From the NCBI GenBank assembly GCA_017517815.1, contig JAFWYA010000056.1, positions 25,079 to 89,078 on the forward strand: DNA of 64,000 nt, read 5' to 3'. This document shows positions 1 through 6,773 of this stretch, piece by piece; position 1 is the stretch's first letter, and each line of letters starts with the position of its first letter. Made by a program: the position numbers and the translations under genes. Below the pieces are notes generated by a model. The model ran no database searches. It was not told the origin of the DNA and saw only the letters and a program-made list of their open reading frames with translations. This DNA is from Clostridia bacterium (GTDB lineage Bacteria; Bacillota_A; Clostridia; Christensenellales; Aristaeellaceae).

Positions 1-155
1 GTGCCGGGTGCTGCGCCGCGCACATCCGCCGCCACCACAGCGCCGTCGTCATCCGCCAGAACAACCGTCACGCCGGTGCGCGCCTGTTCATTTTGGGCCT
101 GTCCCACGCGGATACCCATTACGTCGGTGATGCTGCCTTCAAACATCTGTTTCAT
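1..155 (-). CDS. P1 family peptidase (DmpA/S58-like), N-terminal part only
   Basis: This is the first 51 codons of a gene that runs off the left edge. The reading MKQMFEGSITDVMGIRVGQ, followed by EQARTGVTVV and a GGAxPGT-like RGAAPGT segment, is the characteristic N-terminus of the P1 (DmpA, MEROPS S58) self-processing N-terminal nucleophile aminopeptidases. The catalytic nucleophile lies downstream and is not in the window. The ATG is preceded by AAAGGAGC at good distance. It starts 18 bp after the stop of the queH-birA gene on the same strand, so the two are probably cotranscribed. Family assignment rests on the short N-terminus only. Confidence 0.75.
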   Translation of the reverse strand, partial: MKQMFEGSITDVMGIRVGQAQNEQARTGVTVVLADDDGAVVAADVRGAAPG

Positions 156-173
156 CGCGATGCTCCTTTCGTG

Positions 174-1535
174 TCACACATAGCCCATCATGCCGCGCAC
201 ACTCACGTCGCCGCAAAGCACGCGGCGATCGATGCCTTCTTCATCGGTCACGATGAGCGCGCCGGTTTCGTCGATGGATTTGGCTGTGCCTGTAAATTCA
301 TACTCAGGACCCACCACGCGCACCTTGCTGCCCAAAGTGACGCTGCGGCCGATATACTCCGGCAAAATGCCCGGCAGTCCTTCTTTTTCAAGCGCGTCCA
401 CAGCTTCTTCCATGCGCTTAAGATAGGCGCACAGTACTTTGCGGCGGCTGATAGGCTGGGTCTTGGGCTCCAGCCTGCGCATTTCCATCAGAAGTGAAGT
501 CGCCTTATCCTCCAGTTCACCATCAAAGGAAAGCTGGTTGACATTGATGCCCACGCCCGGCACCACATAGGCCAGCTCACTGCCTGCCATGGCCATTTCG
601 CAAAGTATGCCAACGCATTTTTTGCCGTTGATTACCACGTCGTTGGGCCATTTGATGCCCGGTTTCAGCCGCGGACATACATCGCGAATGGCCTGTGCGG
701 ATGCGACCGCCGCCGCCAGGGTGATCAGCTGCGCCTGATCTGCAGACAGCCGGGGTCTGAGCACCATGCTCTGCGTAAGCGCCTGTCCGGCAGGCGTATC
801 CCAAGTACGCTGCATCCTGCCGCGCCCCGCCGTCTGGTTTTCACAAACGGCCAGGCTGCCGTGCGGCGCACCTTCACGCCCCATTTCTTTCGCGCGGATG
901 TTGGTGGATGTCATTTCCTGCGCATAGCTGATCTCACCACGCCCAGCCCAGCGGGTATCAAGCTCGGCCGTGATCTTTTCCGGCGTAAGAATATCCTTGG
1001 GACGCTTGCGCTTTTTGTAACGGTCTTCCTCGCTGAAAATGCATCCACAGTACTTTTGCATGTACAGTCCCAATTCGCGCGCACGTTCCTGCCCTTGCTG
1101 AAAATAAGGCCGAAAATCGCGGTGCAGAAACTGTACGCCGTATTCCTCCGCCGCGGCCTGCGCAGCCTGCAGCATGAGATCGTGGTTCTGATACGGGCTT
1201 ACAAACAGTGTGGACGAAAAATGGGTAAAGCCGTTTTCAGCAGCGTATTTAGCCGCAGCCGAAAAGCGGATGCGGTAGCACTGGATACAGCGATGATCGA
1301 TATCCTCCGCCACAGCGCGCACAAAGGGTCTGAGTCCGTATTCGCCATGAAGAATGAGATCCATACCGATGGCTCTGGCATAATCCACCAGCGTATCGCG
1401 GCGGATGCGGTATTCCGTATAGGGATGAATGTTTGCATTGTCCCAGAAGCCAACGGGTTCAATGCCTTCAGCGCGCAGCGTTTCAACGCACATAATGGCG
1501 CACGGCGCGCAGCAGATATGCAGCAGAAGTTTCAA
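174..1535 (-). CDS. Fusion of epoxyqueuosine reductase QueH and biotin-protein ligase BirA
   Basis: A 453-residue protein made of two normally separate enzymes. Residues 1-180 match QueH (DUF208), the non-cobalamin epoxyqueuosine reductase that completes queuosine in tRNA: HICCAPC (Cys9, 10, 13), CIQCYRIR (Cys83, 86) and KYCGCIFSEEDR (Cys163, 165) give the cysteines that bind the 4Fe-4S and second metal site. Residues about 183-453 match the catalytic and C-terminal domains of BirA: TAGRGRMQRTW near 235-245 and KWPNDV at 295-300 are the biotinyl-AMP and biotin-binding motifs. BirA has no N-terminal DNA-binding domain. The start is TTG with AGAGGTGAT upstream. Both halves are full length and no internal stop or frameshift is seen. 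Confidence 0.88.
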   Translation of the reverse strand: MKLLLHICCAPCAIMCVETLRAEGIEPVGFWDNANIHPYTEYRIRRDTLVDYARAIGMDLILHGEYGLRPFVRAVAEDIDHRCIQCYRIRFSAAAKYAAENGFTHFSSTLFVSPYQNHDLMLQAAQAAAEEYGVQFLHRDFRPYFQQGQERARELGLYMQKYCGCIFSEEDRYKKRKRPKDILTPEKITAELDTRWAGRGEISYAQEMTSTNIRAKEMGREGAPHGSLAVCENQTAGRGRMQRTWDTPAGQALTQSMVLRPRLSADQAQLITLAAAVASAQAIRDVCPRLKPGIKWPNDVVINGKKCVGILCEMAMAGSELAYVVPGVGINVNQLSFDGELEDKATSLLMEMRRLEPKTQPISRRKVLCAYLKRMEEAVDALEKEGLPGILPEYIGRSVTLGSKVRVVGPEYEFTGTAKSIDETGALIVTDEEGIDRRVLCGDVSVRGMMGYV

Positions 1536-1655
1536 AGAAAAATCACCTCTTTTTGTATTGTAGCACGACTACGCCATACAAGGCAATGATGGAAACGCGC
1601 ATAGTATCTGCCCGAAAACAGCATACTTACCTCAAAACCCAAAGGAGGCTGCAAC

Positions 1656-1784
1656 ATGCAGCGCACATCTTTTTTACCGGCCTTGCTGGACGCCGCTCCC
1701 CGTCCCACCGAAAAGGAGATCCTGATCAAAGGGCCGTCTCTGCGTCATAACGAGCGCCCCATGGAGGAGGATCGTCTTGGATAA
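1656..1784 (+). CDS. Small protein encoded upstream of and overlapping spoVAC
   Basis: A 42-codon gene starting MQRTSFLPALLDAAPRPTEK and ending in EEDRLG. It has an excellent AAAGGAGG site 7 bp before its ATG, and its stop overlaps the TTG start of spoVAC by 8 bp, which suggests translational coupling. The sequence is hydrophilic with a short apolar N-terminus and no cysteine, so it is not SpoVAA, SpoVAB or an obvious membrane protein. I do not recognise a family. A CATAGTA element at 1600-1606 resembles a sigma-F/G minus-10 box, but a matching minus-35 is not convincing. Its position suggests forespore expression with the spoVA operon; function unknown. Confidence 0.55.
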   Translation: MQRTSFLPALLDAAPRPTEKEILIKGPSLRHNERPMEEDRLG

Positions 1785-2235
1785 GCAGCGCATTCACACT
1801 GATCCGAAACATTATTCCTGGCTGGCGGAACGTTTTTCTCCCCCATCGCCGGTCGTGCCCTGCCTGCTGCGCTCTTTCTGGGTGGGCGGCGTGATCTGCA
1901 TGCTGGCACAGCTGATCACCGATGCAGGGATGTACTGGCTGAAGCTGACATCACGCGACGCGTCCAGCCTGTCCAGCATTGTGCTGGTGTTTCTCACGGC
2001 GCTGCTGACAGGCATAGGTGTGTTTGACAAACTGGGCAAATATGCCGGAGCCGGTACTTTTGTGCCCATCACTGGCTTTGCAAATGCCATGGTATCCCCA
2101 GCGCTGGAATTCCGCCGCGAGGGTCTGGTACTGGGGCTGGGTGCAAAGCTGTTTTCCATCGCGGGGCCTGTGCTTGTGTACGGCGTAGGTTCTTCCGTGG
2201 TATACGGGCTGATCTACGCCCTGTTCATACGCTGA
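1777..2235 (+). CDS. spoVAC: Stage V sporulation protein AC
   Basis: 152 residues, typical SpoVAC length. After a cytosolic N-terminus it has several membrane segments, including WVGGVICMLAQLI and a conserved KLGKYAGAGTFVPITGFANA stretch found in SpoVAC and SpoVAE. SpoVAC is a mechanosensitive inner-membrane channel component that moves calcium dipicolinate into the forespore and releases it at germination. The TTG start has GGAGGAGG 6 bp upstream, inside the end of the preceding small gene. It is the first recognisable gene of a spoVAC-D-E operon; spoVAA and spoVAB are absent, as usual in clostridia. Confidence 0.92.
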   Translation: MDKQRIHTDPKHYSWLAERFSPPSPVVPCLLRSFWVGGVICMLAQLITDAGMYWLKLTSRDASSLSSIVLVFLTALLTGIGVFDKLGKYAGAGTFVPITGFANAMVSPALEFRREGLVLGLGAKLFSIAGPVLVYGVGSSVVYGLIYALFIR

Positions 2236-2247
2236 AAGGAGAAATCC

Positions 2248-3273
2248 ATGGCATCCAAACGTATCGGCCTGCAGACCATTGAACTGCCGCTTCGTCCGGC
2301 GATTACCGGCTCTGCCGCCTGTGTAGGCCGCAAAGAGGGCGAAGGGCCACTGGGCGAGCATTTTGACTTTATCGCCAAAGATGAAATGGTTGGTCAGGAG
2401 AGTTTTGAACTGGCTGAAAAGCAGCTGTATCTGGATGCCATCCGCAAAGCCATCCGCAAAGGTGGATCACGCCCTGAAGAAGTGCAGTTTCTGTTGGGCG
2501 GAGACCTGCTTAACCAGATCATCACCGCGTCTTTTTCTGCACGCGACCTGGGCATTCCGTTCATCGGCCTGTACGGTGCCTGCTCCACCATGGCGGAAAG
2601 TCTGGCATTGGGCAGCATGCTGCTGGACGGCGAGCATGCCTCGCAGGTGGTATGTGCAGCCAGCAGTCATTTCTGCACGGCTGAACGCCAGTACCGCTAT
2701 CCGCTGGAATTCGGCACACAGCGTTCCCCTACAGCCCAGTGGACGGTGACCGGTGCAGGCGCTTCTTTGCTAAGCCTGTCTCCTGCCGTTCCTGTACTGG
2801 CGCATGTAACCCAAATTTGCATGGGACGTGTGGTCGATTTAGGCATCACCGACGCCAATAACATGGGCGCAGCTATGGCTCCTGCCGCTGCCGATACGCT
2901 GCTGGCCTTCTTTGCTGATACGCATACGCAGCCGGATGATTACGACCTGATCGTCACCGGGGATCTGGGTCAGGTAGGACATGACCTGCTGATGCAGCTG
3001 ATGCGTGAACAGCGTCGGCCCCTCCCCGGCGACCGTTACACAGACTGCGGCTTGCTGATCTACGACCGAAAAGCGCAGGACGTGCACGCAGGCGGCAGCG
3101 GCTGCGGCTGCAGCGCCAGCGTGCTCAATGCCTACCTGCTGCCCATGCTTCAGCGCCGTGAGATTCGCCGTATGTTGTTTATGGCTACAGGTGCGCTGAT
3201 GTCGCTTACATCCAGCCAGCAGGGTGAAAGCATTCCCGGCATTGCGCATGCAGTGCTATTGGAAAGTCCATAA
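2248..3273 (+). CDS. spoVAD: Stage V sporulation protein AD
   Basis: 341 residues with the thiolase-like fold of SpoVAD. The segment around GIPFIGLYGACSTMAESLALG sits where thiolases have the active cysteine, and an AERQYRYPLEFGTQR stretch is diagnostic for the family. SpoVAD binds dipicolinic acid directly at the forespore membrane. It follows spoVAC by 12 bp with a GAAAGGAG ribosome site. The gene is intact. Downstream, a 10-bp stem hairpin separates it from spoVAE. Confidence 0.93.
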   Translation: MASKRIGLQTIELPLRPAITGSAACVGRKEGEGPLGEHFDFIAKDEMVGQESFELAEKQLYLDAIRKAIRKGGSRPEEVQFLLGGDLLNQIITASFSARDLGIPFIGLYGACSTMAESLALGSMLLDGEHASQVVCAASSHFCTAERQYRYPLEFGTQRSPTAQWTVTGAGASLLSLSPAVPVLAHVTQICMGRVVDLGITDANNMGAAMAPAAADTLLAFFADTHTQPDDYDLIVTGDLGQVGHDLLMQLMREQRRPLPGDRYTDCGLLIYDRKAQDVHAGGSGCGCSASVLNAYLLPMLQRREIRRMLFMATGALMSLTSSQQGESIPGIAHAVLLESP

Positions 3274-3274
3274 A

Positions 3275-3299
3275 AAAGCGGCAGTTTTGCTGCCGCTTT
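3275..3299 (+). terminator. Hairpin between spoVAD and spoVAE (possible attenuator)
   Basis: AAAGCGGCAG pairs with CTGCCGCTTT around a TTTTG loop, directly after the spoVAD stop. Only three T residues follow before ATCGG, so termination would be partial at best. It may set the spoVAE to spoVAD ratio or protect the upstream mRNA end. Confidence 0.5.
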
Positions 3300-3316
3300 C
3301 ATCGGAGGATTATACC

Positions 3317-3682
3317 ATGTTTGACTGGTTGATGTATGTGAAGGTATTTCTCGTTGGCGGAGCAATTTGCACCGTCGGCGAACTGCTGGTGCTTTTTACA
3401 AAGCTCACGCCCGCGCGCATTCTGGTGTGTTTCATTATTGCGGGCGTGGCGCTGAGCGCCGTGGGCCTGTACGGTCCGCTTGCAGCCTTTGCAGGCGCAG
3501 GTGCTACAACGCCGCTTACCGGCTTTGGACATGCGCTTTGTCAGGGGGTAAAGCACGCCGTGGAGGAAAGCGGCCTCATCGGCGCTTTCACAGGCGGACT
3601 TTCCGCAACGGCAGGCGGTATTGCAGCAGCCGTATTTTTTGGCGCGCTTGCGGGTTTCCTGTTCAAACCGCACAGCAAATAA
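3317..3682 (+). CDS. spoVAE: Stage V sporulation protein AE
   Basis: 121 residues, nearly all membrane-embedded, starting MFDWLMYVKVFLVGGAICTV. The segment AFAGAGATTPLTGFGHALCQG is the SpoVAE counterpart of the conserved SpoVAC motif. It is the third subunit of the calcium dipicolinate channel in the forespore inner membrane. I chose the ATG at 3317 because GGAGG lies 8 bp upstream; the reading frame is open further upstream but would run into the intergenic hairpin. It converges with spoVM on the other strand, with only 2 bp between the two stops. Confidence 0.92.
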   Translation: MFDWLMYVKVFLVGGAICTVGELLVLFTKLTPARILVCFIIAGVALSAVGLYGPLAAFAGAGATTPLTGFGHALCQGVKHAVEESGLIGAFTGGLSATAGGIAAAVFFGALAGFLFKPHSK

Positions 3683-3684
3683 AG

Positions 3685-3768
3685 TCAGTCCTTTCTGCGG
3701 CGGATCAACAGTCTGAGCACGCCGCTCAGGAATCTGGGCGCTCTGACACAAACCATTTTTACAGCCAT
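3685..3768 (-). CDS. spoVM: SpoVM, spore coat anchoring amphipathic peptide
   Basis: A 27-residue peptide beginning MAVKMVCVRAPRFLSGVLR and ending IRRRKD. It aligns with Bacillus subtilis SpoVM (26 residues): a short basic N-terminus, the proline before the helix (APRFLSG against LPKFLGG), then an amphipathic helix ending in basic residues. SpoVM senses the convex curvature of the outer forespore membrane and anchors the coat ATPase SpoIVA. The ATG has a perfect GGAGGTGA site, which overlaps the stop of the upstream small membrane gene. The location beside the spoVA operon supports a sporulation role. A peptide this short cannot be proven by alignment alone, but motif, length and ribosome site agree. 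Confidence 0.85.
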   Translation of the reverse strand: MAVKMVCVRAPRFLSGVLRLLIRRRKD

Positions 3769-3772
3769 ACCG

Positions 3773-3955
3773 TCACCTCCAGGCGCTGCTCAGTTTCAGC
3801 AGCAGCAACCCCAGCGCGATTGCACCCACGCCCAGCAGTGCTGCCCATGCCCAGCATGGGATACATACAAACAGCAGCACAACGCCTGCTGCCAGCAGAA
3901 TGATGCCTGCAACGTGCAACACAGCCGACCGGTCCGTGGGATAGCATTTTCTCAT
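3773..3955 (-). CDS. Small two-helix membrane protein upstream of spoVM
   Basis: 60 residues with a short basic, cysteine-containing N-terminus and two hydrophobic segments, roughly residues 13-32 and 36-54. GAGGTGA precedes the ATG. Its TGA stop lies inside the spoVM ribosome site, so the pair is very likely cotranscribed and perhaps translationally coupled. I do not recognise a family. The context suggests a sporulation-stage membrane protein, but nothing in the sequence shows what it does. Confidence 0.6.
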   Translation of the reverse strand: MRKCYPTDRSAVLHVAGIILLAAGVVLLFVCIPCWAWAALLGVGAIALGLLLLKLSSAWR

Positions 3956-4009
3956 GCCGGGTCACCTCGCTCACAAACAGCTTATGCAGCATGAGCGAAA
4001 AAATGCGTC

Positions 4010-5032
4010 TTAAACCAGTTCAAACGGATCAACGCCGTTCCAGCGATACAGCCGTGCGCAGCTTGCAAAGCCTTGCTGCGTTTTTTCGTCGTGGGAAATA
4101 TAAAACAGTCCGTCGCCCAGCGCGCAAAGCCCGGTGCTGCCCCATGCAAAATGCCATCCGTCGCCGCAGAGGCTGAGCACCTCTCCCCTTTCGCCTGCAA
4201 GCCCGGAGAGTTCACGCTATTCAGCAGCTTTAGATGCATCCACCGCAAAAAGACGGTAATTGGGATACTGCTGTTTCTTGCCTGGATAAACAGCCATCAG
4301 AAAAAGCCCTGAAGCCGGATCATATTCAAGGTTTTGCACACCATAGGTGGTATTGCCCGTCGGCACAAAAAAGCGATGCAGCGGACAGGCGGGCCCGTTT
4401 CTATGCATGGCCGTCTGCACAAGCGGCTGTTCGTAGCGGCGCCAGTCCTGCGTGTCATAACACAGCAGCACCTGATGGTCGTTATCTTCACGCTGCGTAT
4501 CGCTATACACGCCGTATGCCACAAATAAATATTGTTTAGGATCGCTGCTGCCGGGCATGGGGCCGAAGGTCACGCCGTCGATCCCACTGCATCCATAGCG
4601 GTGAGGCGCGCCATTGAGGCCCTTTCCTTCATAGTCGTTAAGTACGTCCTGCAGAAAGACTGCAGTCATCACGCCGTCAGCCGATGCATCCATATCCGGC
4701 CGGTCAATGCGCGAAACGTCAAACACAGCAATATAAAAACCGTTGGCCAATTCCGCATCAGAACCCACTCGCGCCAGAATGCCCCGGCCGATGGCGTCCG
4801 TCTTGTACTCCAGCGAACCGTACAGCCTGCCATCCTCTTTGCAAAACGCAATGCAGCCCAAGTGACCCAGCAGTCCCCTGACGCTGCCGATGAACCTGCC
4901 GTTGAGATCAGTCTTCACAAGCATGGTGGTAAATGAATACAGCATCCATCCATTCTTTTCATCCACCGCAATTCCCTGGCAATGACCGCCTTGCCATATG
5001 CCGGACTCAATCTGTTTGGGCCAGTTTTTCAT
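4010..5032 (-). pseudogene. Uncharacterised protein gene interrupted by an in-frame TAG codon
   Basis: From the ATG at 5032 (AAGGAGA 8 bp upstream; first residues MKNWPKQIESGIWQGGHCQG) the frame reads 271 residues to a TAG at 4217-4219. It then continues in the same frame for 68 more sense codons with clearly protein-like sequence (SLCGDGWHFAWGSTG, then ALGDGLFYISHDEKTQ) to a TAA at 4010-4012. The full product would be about 340 residues. Repeated short aromatic and glycine-rich segments such as QGIAVDEKNGWMLYSF suggest a beta-propeller-like fold, and no signal peptide is seen. I do not recognise the family. It could be a recent nonsense mutation, a sequencing error or a readthrough gene; the C-terminal part is otherwise undamaged. 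Confidence 0.6.
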
Positions 5033-5193
5033 TTGGATCATCTCCTTCTGTGGGATAATATACGGCGAATATCCGCTTATTTCCTCTTGAAAAAATTCAT
5101 CAATTCTACACAATTCCATCATGCGCCGGACTCACTTTTCGTGTATGATAATCATGGTGTCCATCATAAACAGGGAAAGGTGTGTCATCCATT

Positions 5194-6723
5194 TTGAAAA
5201 AACTGCTGATTTGTCTGCTTTGTCTTTGCATGACGGTTCCAGCCTTTGCTGCCGAAGTGGAAACGGCGATTGTCCTCAGCGACGACGTGATTACCGTTAA
5301 TGGCGAAGCGATTACGCAAGATGAAAGTGCCAGCGTATATCTGGCGTACAAAAACGAAACGCATGAAGACGTTCCCAAGGACCTTAAAGACCTTTCTAAC
5401 CGTGTGATCACCATCACCGCTGCCGGCACCTATCGTGTGAGCGGCACAGCAACCGACGCGCAGATCGTTGTACGCGCCGGAGAAACTGATCGGGTTCGGC
5501 TGATCCTCGACGGCATCGACATCACCTGCCGCACCGCATCCGCCATCATCGGCGAAAAGGCCTACGATCCCCGTGTACCCGGCGAATACGGTCTGACTAT
5601 CGAGTTGGCCGAAGGCAGCGTAAACAATGTGACCGGCTCCCACACCAAAAAGCTCAGCGATGACGACGTCAAGTACGACGGAGCGATCGACTCGCTGGTC
5701 TCCCTTGGTTTTGAGGGCAGCGGCAAGCTGATTGTAGATGCTGACAACGAGGGCATTGAAGTCAAATACGGCCACATGACTATCAACGGAGGCGTGTTCG
5801 AAGTGTCCTCCGGCGACGATCCGCTCAACGTGAGCGAGGACGGAGTAGGTACGCTCACCGTCAACGACGGTTATCTCTACTCCGCCGTCAAGCCTGAAAA
5901 AGGCGGTGAGGGCGACGGCATTGATTCCAACGGTTACATCATCTTCAACGGCGGCACCATCATCAACCTGGCCCATCCCACCAGCGGCGACAGCGGCATC
6001 GACTCCGATATGGGCAGCAGCATCAACGGCGGCGTGGTTGTTGGTGCAGGCAACATGTACGATCCCATTGATGAAAACAGCGACCAGCTGTTCATGATGC
6101 TGGAATTCGGCCAGTCTACAGATGATCTGGTGGTTGTGACCGACGAGCACGATGTGCCTGTCTTCGCCTATGATTTCCCCCACAGTTATACCTACATTGC
6201 CTTCTCCACCCCTGAACTGACGGAAGGCGCTTACCGCGTGTATCTGGGCGGAGAGATCGAAGGAGAACAGACCAACGGCCTGTACACCTCCATCATCTCT
6301 TATGTACCCGGCACGCGCATGCAGCACGGCGGCGACACGGCAGCGCAGGCGGGCGGCATGCCCCGGCCTGACATGGGCGGCCAGCAGCCGCCCGAAATGC
6401 CCGATTTCGGCGCGTTGCAGCAGGCCTTTGCGAATGTTGATCTCAATGAGATTCTCAAGGATACCGATCTGAACGAGCTGCTTGCCGACAAAGATCTCAA
6501 CCAGCTGCTGACCGGCTTCAGCCTGACCGATATTCTGACTGACGAACAGATCGCAGAGTATTTCGGTGATGCTGATCCGACCATGCTGGAAGTGTTCGGT
6601 GGAAGAGGACGTGGCTTCGGCGGTGGACACCGCATGCTGGAATCCTCCGCAGAAGTAGCGACAGATCTGTTCATGTTGACGAAAAATTCCACTGGATTTA
6701 CCGCCATTGTCTCTGCTGAGTAA
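5194..6723 (+). CDS. Secreted carbohydrate-binding beta-helix protein (Cthe_2159/DUF4353 family)
   Basis: About 509 residues. A signal peptide (MKKLLICLLCLCMTVPAFA) leads into repeated short beta-strand units with Asp/Gly turns, such as GDGIDSNGYIIFNGGTI and SGDDPLNVSEDG, typical of the right-handed parallel beta-helix family named after Clostridium thermocellum Cthe_2159, whose founding member binds cellulose and polygalacturonate. The C-terminal 110 residues are different: a Pro/Gly/Met-rich linker, then four leucine-rich repeats (DLNEILKDTDLNELLADKD) and a Gly/Arg-rich segment. I prefer the TTG at 5194, which leaves room for the AAAGG site and gives a clean signal peptide; a GTG at 5182 is the alternative. 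No lipobox or cell-wall anchor is seen. Confidence 0.82.
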   Translation: MKKLLICLLCLCMTVPAFAAEVETAIVLSDDVITVNGEAITQDESASVYLAYKNETHEDVPKDLKDLSNRVITITAAGTYRVSGTATDAQIVVRAGETDRVRLILDGIDITCRTASAIIGEKAYDPRVPGEYGLTIELAEGSVNNVTGSHTKKLSDDDVKYDGAIDSLVSLGFEGSGKLIVDADNEGIEVKYGHMTINGGVFEVSSGDDPLNVSEDGVGTLTVNDGYLYSAVKPEKGGEGDGIDSNGYIIFNGGTIINLAHPTSGDSGIDSDMGSSINGGVVVGAGNMYDPIDENSDQLFMMLEFGQSTDDLVVVTDEHDVPVFAYDFPHSYTYIAFSTPELTEGAYRVYLGGEIEGEQTNGLYTSIISYVPGTRMQHGGDTAAQAGGMPRPDMGGQQPPEMPDFGALQQAFANVDLNEILKDTDLNELLADKDLNQLLTGFSLTDILTDEQIAEYFGDADPTMLEVFGGRGRGFGGGHRMLESSAEVATDLFMLTKNSTGFTAIVSAE

Positions 6724-6730
6724 ACATCAA

Positions 6731-6764
6731 AAAAAGGACTGTTCCTTTCGGAACAGTCCTTTTT
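6731..6764. terminator. Bidirectional intrinsic terminator
   Basis: A 15-bp perfect stem (AAAAAGGACTGTTCC with its complement) and TTTC loop, A-rich on one side and T-rich on the other. It serves the beta-helix gene on the plus strand and the DUF5107 gene on the minus strand, which converge here. Confidence 0.93.
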
Positions 6765-6773
6765 GGGCTTGTT

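Noticed and set aside
4010..5032. Pyrrolysine or stop-codon reassignment at the in-frame TAG
   Set aside because: The integrase and other frames end normally at TAG, and no special context was seen; a mutation or error is simpler.
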